NCBI GenBank assembly: GCA_012961845.1
Contig: DTYO01000198.1
Location: forward strand, 1 to 12,520
Direction of reading: 5' to 3'
DNA: 12,520 nt
Origin: Thermodesulfobacteriaceae bacterium
Lineage (GTDB): Bacteria; Desulfobacterota; Dissulfuribacteria; Dissulfuribacterales; UBA3076
Shown: piece by piece, positions 7,202 to 12,520 of the stretch
Numbering within the stretch: the first letter of the stretch is position 1
Layout: every line of letters begins with the position of its first letter
The notes under the pieces: model-generated
Told to the model about the DNA's origin: nothing
Seen by the model: only the letters and a program-made list of their open reading frames with translations
The model's database searches: none
Made by a program: the position numbers and the translations under genes

Positions 7202-8086
7202 ATGGGCATCTCAATAGCATTCCGCAGAGCTTTTTCCGACCTGAGACAGCATTTTGCCACCCAGATCATGACGACCATGGTGGTTACGCTTTCTATCCTA
7301 ATCTTGGCATTTTTTGCGTTGCTCTACTTCAATCTCCAGCACCTCGTCGAGAGATTTGGTTCCGAGCTCGGCCTTGTCGTCTTCATGGATGAAAATACAC
7401 CAGAAGAGAGGATACCTGAACTGTACCAGAAACTCGCCGGTCTGGCAGGTGTGGAAAAGGCAAGATATATCTCATCAGAAGAGGCATTCGCCCGTCTCCA
7501 GACCTATCTGCATGATGAAAAGGAGGTTCTGGAAGGAGTCAGTCCGAGACTCCTGCCTCCTTCATTTGAAATTCAGATCAACAGAGCGGTATTTCAACTG
7601 GACAGGATCAGGGAACTGGCTGACCGGCTCATCAAGTGGCCCGAGGTCTCCAAGGTCCAGTACGGACAGGAATGGATAGACAGGTTCGAGGTGTTTTCCA
7701 AGCTGCTGAGAGACGTGGTGGCAGTGAGCGGCATACTGCTGCTCTGTACATCTGCTTTCGTGGTTGCAAATACCATCAAGCTGACTGTCTATGCCAGGCA
7801 GGAAGAGCTGAAGATCATGCGGCTGGTGGGGGCTACCAACACATTCATACAGGGGCCTTTTCTCATTCAGGCAGTCATACAGGGCCTGATTGGTTCGTGC
7901 CTGGCCATAGCCGTGGTCTTTGTATGTTTCGAATACATGAAAGACCTTGTTGCTGTGTCGGAACTGTTGAGGGGCGTAGAAGTATTCTTTCTGCCTTGGC
8001 CCTTTGTTTCATCAGTTATCGGAAGCAGTGTGGTGCTGTGTTTCTCAGGAACAGCTCTGGCCATGCGGAGGTTTCTCAGGCTGTGA
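7202..8086 (+). CDS. ftsX: Cell division protein FtsX, permease-like subunit
   Basis: FtsX is the inner-membrane partner of FtsE; its large periplasmic loop holds the hydrolase activator EnvC. The 294-residue product has the FtsX layout. There is a short cytoplasmic N-terminus and TM1 at about 23-45. The periplasmic domain spans about 46-170, including the SSEEAF segment at 91-96. TM2 lies at about 172-193, followed by the cytoplasmic loop QEELKIMRLVGAT (200-212), the most recognisable FtsX stretch. TM3 is at about 215-243 and TM4 at about 262-288. It follows ftsE by 2 bases, and its TGA stop overlaps the GTG start of envC as GTGA, so all three are co-translated. Confidence 0.96.
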   Translation: MGISIAFRRAFSDLRQHFATQIMTTMVVTLSILILAFFALLYFNLQHLVERFGSELGLVVFMDENTPEERIPELYQKLAGLAGVEKARYISSEEAFARLQTYLHDEKEVLEGVSPRLLPPSFEIQINRAVFQLDRIRELADRLIKWPEVSKVQYGQEWIDRFEVFSKLLRDVVAVSGILLLCTSAFVVANTIKLTVYARQEELKIMRLVGATNTFIQGPFLIQAVIQGLIGSCLAIAVVFVCFEYMKDLVAVSELLRGVEVFFLPWPFVSSVIGSSVVLCFSGTALAMRRFLRL

Positions 8087-9273
8087 GAATATGTTTGCTG
8101 CTCTTCCTGTCCGCATTCATTCTGCTTCTGTTTCAGGGCGACAGTCTGTGGGGGCGGAGCCTGATTGAAAACGAGCTCAAGACCCAGCAGAAAAGATTGA
8201 AATCCCTTCAGGAAGAGATTGCCATTCATCGTGAACATGCCTCTGATATCGAAAAAAGCAGGGAATCAGTGCTTCAGGAACTGGAAACCCTGAACAGGGA
8301 CATCCAGACGCAGTGGCAGAGGCTTCAGGACACGAAGCAGCAGTGGACAATAAAGGAGCTGGAACTCCTGGAGGCCGCCAGAAACTGTTCCAGACAGAAG
8401 ACAGATCTTCAGAGGCTCCAGGTGCAGGTGGAAAGAAGGCTCAGAGCGCTCAGCAGGTTTGGTGCCGTAGGAAGTTTCAATGTGCTGTTTGCGGCCGAAA
8501 CTATTCCTGAACTCATTTCCCGTGAAACCTACCTTAAAACCATACTGGATCAGGACCGAAAACAGAGGCATATCTATCAGACTCGTCTGAGACTCCTGTC
8601 CGAAAAAAAAATTCAGCTGGAACACCAGAGAAAGGAACTGCAGGAAGCTGCAGTCCAGATCAAGGCAGAGGCCGAACTGCTGGAGGAGCGCAAGCAGCAG
8701 AGAAGATCATTTCTGGAAGAACTCAGACTGCAGTCGGAACTCTACGACGAAATGCTCGCGGAACTGCGTTCAGCCGAACAATCCCTTCACGAAATAATTC
8801 ATAAACTGAATCAGGAAAGGCAAAAAGAGCTTAGTTACAGCGGTCACCTTGCGCTTACAGACAGTTTCCTGGCGCAAAAAGGGAAACTGAACCCTCCGGT
8901 GTCAGGCAGCATAAGCAGGCCGAAAAGAGGTAATTCTCAGTATGGCCTGAAAGGCCCCGGCATAGTAATTGCGGCTCACTGGGGGAGTGAAATCAGATCT
9001 GTTTTTGACGGAACCGTGGTCTTCAATGACCCTCTCAGGGGTTTCGGCAATGTGTTGATCATTAACCATGGAGACCAGTATTATACTCTCATGGCCCAGG
9101 GCATGAAATTTTTCAAGAAAGTCGGCCAGAAGGTAGTACAGGGCGAAATAGTCGGTCTCGTCGGTGGAGGTCCGTGGATTGATGGGGGAATCTATTTCGA
9201 GATCCGCAACCGGGACCGCCAAGAAGATCCGCTTGAGTGGCTGGATCTGAGGGGAGTCAGGCTCAGAAACTGA
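8083..9273 (+). CDS. envC: Murein hydrolase activator EnvC (coiled coil plus degenerate LytM/M23 domain)
   Basis: EnvC is a periplasmic protein that binds FtsX and activates N-acetylmuramoyl-L-alanine amidases at the septum; it is not itself a peptidase. The frame stays open far upstream inside ftsX, but the GTG at 8083 is the sensible start: it overlaps the ftsX stop, has GGAGG 11 bases upstream, and begins a signal peptide (residues 1 to about 24, hydrophobic core 4-17). This gives 396 residues. Residues about 28-255 are a long charged coiled coil rich in Glu, Gln, Lys and Arg. Residues about 285-392 are a LytM (peptidase M23) domain. The zinc ligands are mostly lost: His329 remains in NHGDQYY, but the YAH histidine is Gln339, the HLHFE motif reads GIYFE (369-373), and the HxGxD aspartate is absent. 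This matches activator-type EnvC rather than an active endopeptidase. Confidence 0.92.
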   Translation: MRICLLLFLSAFILLLFQGDSLWGRSLIENELKTQQKRLKSLQEEIAIHREHASDIEKSRESVLQELETLNRDIQTQWQRLQDTKQQWTIKELELLEAARNCSRQKTDLQRLQVQVERRLRALSRFGAVGSFNVLFAAETIPELISRETYLKTILDQDRKQRHIYQTRLRLLSEKKIQLEHQRKELQEAAVQIKAEAELLEERKQQRRSFLEELRLQSELYDEMLAELRSAEQSLHEIIHKLNQERQKELSYSGHLALTDSFLAQKGKLNPPVSGSISRPKRGNSQYGLKGPGIVIAAHWGSEIRSVFDGTVVFNDPLRGFGNVLIINHGDQYYTLMAQGMKFFKKVGQKVVQGEIVGLVGGGPWIDGGIYFEIRNRDRQEDPLEWLDLRGVRLRN

Positions 9274-9279
9274 CAGCTG

Positions 9280-9306
9280 GTTACTTTGCTGAATGAATCA
9301 AGTAAC
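9280..9306 (+). repeat. 7-bp inverted repeat right after envC stop
   Basis: GTTACTT (9280-9286) and AAGTAAC (9300-9306) are perfectly complementary around a 13-base loop, 6 bases past the envC stop codon. The stem is AT-leaning and no U-rich tract follows, so it is not a standard intrinsic terminator. It could stabilise the 3' end of the ftsEX-envC message. Confidence 0.35.
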
Positions 9307-9447
9307 GGGCATCTCTGTAAATCAGAATTTTTCTCACCTGGCAGGGCCACGAAAAACAGCCACAGGCATGTTGCTGATATTTCAAGGATTCTTTTTTTGC
9401 GCACAACACGGTCACGGGGCGATAGAACATTTTTTGGAGGTCCTCTG

Positions 9448-9495
9448 ATGGTAATGATTGCAGGTACTTATGTAATGTTTTATTTTGAATTCTGA
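9448..9495 (+). CDS. Possible 15-residue hydrophobic leader peptide upstream of ctpA
   Basis: The ATG at 9448 is preceded by GGAGGT with a 6-base spacer, among the best ribosome sites in the window and much better than those of ftsE or ctpA. The frame encodes MVMIAGTYVMFYFEF and ends in TGA at 9493-9495, just before a TATAAT. Five of fifteen residues are aromatic and the rest are mostly hydrophobic. It is in frame with a longer open frame from 9286, but the ribosome site favours the short product. It could be a translated leader, the tail of a decayed gene, or chance. I know no matching family. Confidence 0.28.
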   Translation: MVMIAGTYVMFYFEF

Positions 9496-9498
9496 AGA

Positions 9499-9504
9499 TA
9501 TAAT
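9499..9504 (+). promoter_or_regulatory. Candidate -10 element (TATAAT) for ctpA
   Basis: A perfect TATAAT sits in an AT-rich stretch 134 bases before the chosen ctpA start. The -35 region at the right distance (about 9476-9481, TGTTTT) is poor and no extended TG element precedes it. It could still provide ctpA with a promoter separate from ftsEX-envC, with the hairpin at 9517-9555 in the leader. Confidence 0.28.
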
Positions 9505-9516
9505 GCAACTGTCTGA

Positions 9517-9555
9517 AACCGGGAGGCGGCTATAAAGTACCTGTAGCACCCGGTT
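9517..9555 (+). repeat. Nested inverted repeat in ctpA leader
   Basis: AACCGGG (9517-9523) pairs perfectly with CCCGGTT (9549-9555). Inside the loop, GCTA (9529-9532) pairs with TAGC (9544-9547), so a two-tier hairpin is possible. No T-run follows. A 9-base segment across the loop and inner stem (9535-9543) is also complementary to 9461-9469, which allows an alternative fold if transcription comes from upstream. Confidence 0.38.
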
Positions 9556-9637
9556 GATTCCGCACTGTAATGATCGCCATGACGTGCTGTTGCAGCTGCC
9601 ATGTGACTGCCTGACGAAAATGAAGGTATTGATAGAA

Positions 9638-10987
9638 ATGGGAAAAAGACACGGAAGAAAAAAAATACTGCTGATAACCGCCACTCTGATGTGTTTTATG
9701 CTGTTTGCCGGTATATACCAGACCAACCGGATAGCGGCGGCAAGAGAAAATACCACATATGAACAGCTCAAGCTGTTTGGTTCGGTTCTGGACCTGGTAC
9801 AGAGGCAATACGTGGAGGAGGTGGAACCTCAGAAGCTGATCCAGGGCGCAGTGGAAGGAATGCTGAAGTCACTGGATCCTCATTCGTCATTTATGAAGCC
9901 CGACGATTACAAGGAACTGAAAATTGAGACAAAGGGCAGTTTCTCTGGGATCGGCATAGAGATAAGCATCCGTGACGGCATACTGACAGTGGTGTCTCCC
10001 ATAGAAGGAACACCGGCTTACAAGGCAGGTCTGAAAGCCAAGGACAGAATCATAAAGATAGGTAACAAATCCACCAAGAACATGACGCTGATTGAAGCGG
10101 TAAAACTCCTGAGAGGTCCGAAAGGCACGGATGTGACCATTTCTATTTTCCGGGAAGGATGGACCAAACTCAAGGACATAACCATTACCCGCGACGTGAT
10201 TCCGATCAGGAGTGTAAGATCAAGGGTGCTGGACCACAGTTATGGATATATCCGCATAAGCAATTTCCAGAGCGAAACCACCAGCAGCATGAAAAATGCA
10301 CTGAAAAAACTCGAAAAGAAAGGGGCATTGGAGGGCCTGGTGCTTGATCTCAGGAACAACCCAGGAGGCCTCCTGGATCAGGCGGTTAAGGTGGCAGACG
10401 AATTTCTGGATAAGGGCCTGATAGTCTACACGGACGGCAGGATTCCCGAGCAGCAGATGCGTTTCGAAGCCCACCCCAACGGCCAGCCCAATGACTATCC
10501 GATCGTTATCCTGGTAAACGAGGGAAGTGCCAGTGCCTCTGAAATCGTGGCAGGAGCCCTTCAGGATCATAAACGTGCCATGATTCTGGGTACACAGACG
10601 TTTGGAAAGGGATCTGTTCAGACCATCATTCCTCTTGAGAACGGAGCAGCAGTACGGCTTACTACTGCCAGGTATTTTACCCCCAGCGGGAGGTCCATAC
10701 AGGCAAAGGGAATAGAACCTGACATCGTGGTTCCGTTCATAGAAGTATCCGAGGCAAAGAAGCCGGAGAAGGAAGATGTGTTCCATTTTCTGAAAGAAAA
10801 AGATCTGGAAGGTCACCTGCCAGGTGAACATGAGGAAAAAGAACCCGAATCCTCTGCTGATAAATCGGTCTCAGAGCTCAAATCCACCGGCAAGGCTGAA
10901 GAAGAGGAGCAGCCCATGGACAACCAGATCAAGGAGGCGCTTCAGATTCTCAAGGCATGGCAGTTCTTTTCGGAGGCAGCCGACTAG
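9638..10987 (+). CDS. ctpA: Carboxyl-terminal processing protease CtpA (S41 family, PDZ domain)
   Basis: This is a periplasmic serine protease of the C-terminal processing family, which threads substrate C-termini through a PDZ gate and degrades or trims envelope proteins. From the ATG at 9638 it has 449 residues. There is an N-terminal signal or membrane anchor (about 9-26), an S41 N-terminal region with LDPHSSFM (79-86), and a PDZ domain at about 100-180 (GSFSGIGIE, then the AGLKAKDRI segment). The protease core contains LDLRNNPGGLL (236-246), nucleophile Ser299 in GSASASEI, Lys324 in FGKGSVQ and Gln328. The Ser-Lys-Gln spacing of 25 and 29 matches the family. The C-terminal 80 residues form a charged Glu/Lys-rich tail. 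In-frame ATGs also exist at 9554 and 9620; 9638 is preferred because GAAGG lies 11 bases upstream and the basic-then-hydrophobic signal follows at once. It lies downstream of envC across a long leader. Confidence 0.93.
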   Translation: MGKRHGRKKILLITATLMCFMLFAGIYQTNRIAAARENTTYEQLKLFGSVLDLVQRQYVEEVEPQKLIQGAVEGMLKSLDPHSSFMKPDDYKELKIETKGSFSGIGIEISIRDGILTVVSPIEGTPAYKAGLKAKDRIIKIGNKSTKNMTLIEAVKLLRGPKGTDVTISIFREGWTKLKDITITRDVIPIRSVRSRVLDHSYGYIRISNFQSETTSSMKNALKKLEKKGALEGLVLDLRNNPGGLLDQAVKVADEFLDKGLIVYTDGRIPEQQMRFEAHPNGQPNDYPIVILVNEGSASASEIVAGALQDHKRAMILGTQTFGKGSVQTIIPLENGAAVRLTTARYFTPSGRSIQAKGIEPDIVVPFIEVSEAKKPEKEDVFHFLKEKDLEGHLPGEHEEKEPESSADKSVSELKSTGKAEEEEQPMDNQIKEALQILKAWQFFSEAAD

Positions 10988-11020
10988 GGCGGCACCAGAA
11001 GAATATGTGAAAAAAACTGA

Positions 11021-11107
11021 GGTCAACTGTCTCGGATCAGGCCGCTTCTTCGTGAAAGCGTTCGGGGTTCACTGCCTTTGACGCATTGACTACTGGTTAA
11101 CTGTCTC
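11021..11107 (+). repeat. 13-base direct repeat pair in the ctpA-deacetylase gap
   Basis: GGTCAACTGTCTC (11021-11033) and GGTTAACTGTCTC (11095-11107) match at 12 of 13 bases, 74 bases apart, within a gap of only 126 bases. The second copy ends 6 bases before the deacetylase ATG. The pair could be regulator half-sites or the trace of a small duplication. The gap (10988-11113) also holds a hairpin, CGCTTC-TTCGT-GAaAGCG with one bulged base, and no gene. Confidence 0.45.
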
Positions 11108-11113
11108 TTTCAA

Positions 11114-12013
11114 ATGGCATCCCGAAGAAAACAAAAAAAACCCACCAGACAGGGATTCAATGACCGTTTCCCCGGCCTTGTGTGGGCCATTTCCGCTTTT
11201 GGCATAATCGGTGCAGCCGTCACACTGCTTTTCGTCATCCCGGCACCGCATGAATCCAAACCTTCCCGCCGCCCGGTTCTGGAGGATTTCTCCACAGCAC
11301 CGCCTCCCTGTGAACCCGAGCATGCCTCAAGGGAAGAGCTGGAACGATCAGGTCCGGTGGCCGCCATAATCATAGACGATATGGGGTATGATTTCCGCAT
11401 AGACAGCGCGTTTCTGGAAATTGAAGCCCCGCTTTCGTTTGCCTTTCTGCCTAGTGCACCCCATACCAGAGAGCTTGCACTTAGGGCACATGAATACGGC
11501 AAGGATATCCTGGTCCATCTTCCCATGGAACCCATGAAAAAAGAAATAGATCCGGGCCCAGGGGCACTGTATCTTGACATGAATTTCAATACCATGCTCA
11601 GGACCGTGCGGAGAGCAATTAAATCCGTCCCCGGAGCCAGCGGCGTCAACAACCACATGGGGTCAAGATTTACTGCTGACAGACGAGCGATGGAAGTAGT
11701 CCTGAATGAACTGAAAAGGCATGGTCTCTTTTACATAGACAGTCGTACCACTGAACACACTGTAGGGTTTTCCACTGCCCGGGCACTCGGAATACCTTCT
11801 GCGGAGAGAACAGTCTTTCTGGATCACGATCACCGCAGAAATGCAATAAAAAGGGGACTCGACCAGCTGGTATGGATGTCTGAAAAAAGGGGCAGCGCTC
11901 TGGCAATAGGCCATCCGCTGCCTGAAACACTCAGTGTGCTGTATGACGCACTGCCCGTCCTTAGAAAAAAAGTAAGACTGGTACCTGTTTCAAAAATGCT
12001 CTCGTCCCCCTGA
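11114..12013 (+). CDS. Membrane-anchored divergent polysaccharide deacetylase family protein (YibQ-like)
   Basis: The 299-residue product belongs to the divergent polysaccharide deacetylase family (Pfam Polysacc_deac_2, formerly DUF610), a NodB-like barrel predicted to act on an envelope glycan. Its substrate is not established. Residues 1-20 are very basic, 21-42 form one transmembrane segment, and 43-80 are a Pro-rich periplasmic linker. The catalytic-type domain starts at IIIDDMGYD (Asp88, Asp89). It continues with the LSFAFLP strand, an HLPMEPM segment, NNHMGSRFT, DSRTT and ALAIGHPLPETL, all typical of the family. The ATG at 11114 has no clear Shine-Dalgarno site, but an in-frame stop at 11087-11089 leaves little room upstream. 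It follows ctpA by 126 bases. I recall the order envC-like, ctpA and this family being conserved in other proteobacteria, which suggests shared work in envelope remodelling at division. Confidence 0.92.
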   Translation: MASRRKQKKPTRQGFNDRFPGLVWAISAFGIIGAAVTLLFVIPAPHESKPSRRPVLEDFSTAPPPCEPEHASREELERSGPVAAIIIDDMGYDFRIDSAFLEIEAPLSFAFLPSAPHTRELALRAHEYGKDILVHLPMEPMKKEIDPGPGALYLDMNFNTMLRTVRRAIKSVPGASGVNNHMGSRFTADRRAMEVVLNELKRHGLFYIDSRTTEHTVGFSTARALGIPSAERTVFLDHDHRRNAIKRGLDQLVWMSEKRGSALAIGHPLPETLSVLYDALPVLRKKVRLVPVSKMLSSP

Positions 12014-12094
12014 ATGTCACCTGAACCGTGAAATCGGCGTATCAGCCGGTTCTGATGACATGAAAACCTCAGAAGGAAATGCTGAACGATTACT

Positions 12095-12457
12095 ATGGAG
12101 AAATACGGAGAAGAAGCGATAAAACAGTCAGCCCTTGAAGAGTGGCCGAATCCATGCCCTGAAAACGACTACACAATAGACATCGAATTCCCTGAATTCA
12201 CGTGTCTGTGCCCGCGGTCCGGATATCCTGATTTCGCCACGATCCGGATCAGATACATCCCGGACCGGCTTATTGTGGAACTGAAATCACTGAAACTTTA
12301 CCTGAACAGTTTCAGAAACAGGTATATTTCCCATGAAGAGGCTGCCAATACCATCTATTCAGACATCAAAAAGCTCTTGCGGCCAAGGCATATCGAAGTA
12401 GAGGGTGATTTCCACCCACGCGGAAACGTGCACACCGTAATCAGGATATCAGACTGA
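12095..12457 (+). CDS. queF: NADPH-dependent 7-cyano-7-deazaguanine reductase QueF
   Basis: QueF is a cytoplasmic enzyme that reduces the nitrile of preQ0 to the amine of preQ1 with two NADPH, in the pathway to the queuosine base of tRNA. The 120-residue product is the short unimodular type (tunnelling fold). Visible: PEFTCLCPRSGYPDFATI (33-50), with the thioimide-forming Cys39 and the general acid Asp46; the QueF signature ELKSLKLY (62-69); SFRN (72-75) followed by substrate-binding His80-Glu81; and the IEVEGDFHPRG segment near the end. It stops shortly after that segment, shorter than the Bacillus subtilis type by a C-terminal tail. The ATG at 12095 is the first start in frame; a purine-rich AGAAGGA lies about 17 bases upstream, too far for an ideal site. 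No other queuosine genes are visible. It follows the deacetylase by 81 bases, and a functional link to it is not obvious. Confidence 0.94.
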   Translation: MEKYGEEAIKQSALEEWPNPCPENDYTIDIEFPEFTCLCPRSGYPDFATIRIRYIPDRLIVELKSLKLYLNSFRNRYISHEEAANTIYSDIKKLLRPRHIEVEGDFHPRGNVHTVIRISD

Positions 12458-12520
12458 CTACCGGCCTGCGGCCGACTCCTCTGCCACGGCCCCGCCGATA
12501 CTGCCACCCCGGATATACCT
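12458..12520 (-). CDS. Possible 3' end of a converging gene at the right edge
   Basis: On the minus strand, the last 63 bases read as 20 open codons ending in TAG at 12460-12458, immediately against the queF stop codon. The implied C-terminus is RYIRGGSIGGAVAEESAAGR. The plus strand is also open here, so the evidence is thin and I recognise no family. The same bases contain a small hairpin (CGGCC-TGC-GGCCG, 12462-12474) without a T-run. Confidence 0.22.
   Translation of the reverse strand, partial: RYIRGGSIGGAVAEESAAGR

Larger units (their letters stand above)
9274..9637 (+). other. Structured intergenic leader between envC and ctpA
   Basis: This 364-base stretch has no large gene, although flanking genes run in the same direction. 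It starts with a perfect 7-base inverted repeat just after the envC stop (GTTACTT 9280-9286, AAGTAAC 9300-9306), without a following T-run. It then holds a mini-ORF with a strong ribosome site (9448-9495), a perfect TATAAT (9499-9504) and a nested hairpin (9517-9555), listed separately. A 9-base inverted pair (CAGGTACTT 9461-9469 and AAGTACCTG 9535-9543) links the mini-ORF to that hairpin loop. No known riboswitch or RNA gene is recognisable. Confidence 0.5.

Noticed and set aside
7636..8082. N-terminal extension of the envC frame to 545 residues
   Set aside because: This part is out-of-frame translation of ftsX; the GTG at 8083 gives a signal peptide and normal EnvC length.
9370..9404. T-run (9388-9394) as an intrinsic terminator after envC
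   Set aside because: No GC-rich hairpin directly precedes the run of T residues.
10220..10831. Minus-strand 203-residue open frame
   Set aside because: It is antisense to the ctpA protease core, where the catalytic Ser, Lys and Gln are all in the plus frame.
12458..12480. CGGCC-TGC-GGCCG hairpin as a queF terminator
   Set aside because: The stem is only 5 bp with a 3-base loop and no T-rich tract on either strand.

Overview
The window reads as a chromosomal housekeeping segment of a Gram-negative bacterium, most likely a deltaproteobacterium (Desulfobacterota). The reasons are the gene content (a paired set of type IV pilus retraction ATPases, and an ftsEX-envC-ctpA-polysaccharide deacetylase envelope cluster), the moderate GC content, and protein sequences that resemble that group. 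The taxon is an inference from family resemblance, since no marker gene such as rRNA is present. I see no mobile element, CRISPR array, tRNA or rRNA.

Left half, all on the minus strand, in transcription order from 6272 leftward: pilT (5187-6272), a PilU-like second ATPase (4004-5185), and a small protein with an N-terminal zinc ribbon and a receiver-like C-terminal domain (3350-3985). The spacing is tight and good Shine-Dalgarno sites lie inside or just after the upstream gene, so the three look like one operon for pilus retraction (twitching motility). A 391-base AT-rich gap follows, then galU (UDP-glucose synthesis, 2080-2958) and priA (replication restart helicase). priA begins with GTG at 2063 and runs off the left edge without its last few dozen residues.

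Right half, all on the plus strand, diverging from pilT across a 261-base intergenic region: ftsE, ftsX and envC (6534-9273) are overlapping or nearly so. They encode the ABC-type regulator of septal peptidoglycan hydrolysis and its periplasmic amidase activator. A 364-base leader region then precedes ctpA, a periplasmic S41 protease. This leader holds a hydrophobic 15-codon mini-ORF with a near-ideal ribosome site, a perfect TATAAT and several inverted repeats. After ctpA come a membrane-anchored divergent polysaccharide deacetylase (11114-12013) and queF (12095-12457, queuosine biosynthesis). The last 63 bases may be the 3' end of a converging gene.

Taken together, the right half is a cell-division and envelope-remodelling cluster: FtsEX transmits a division signal to EnvC, CtpA is a protease able to tune periplasmic proteins, and the deacetylase acts on an envelope glycan. 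The most unusual items are the zinc-ribbon/pseudo-receiver protein in the pil operon and the structured leader before ctpA. The rest are well-known families in plausible arrangements.
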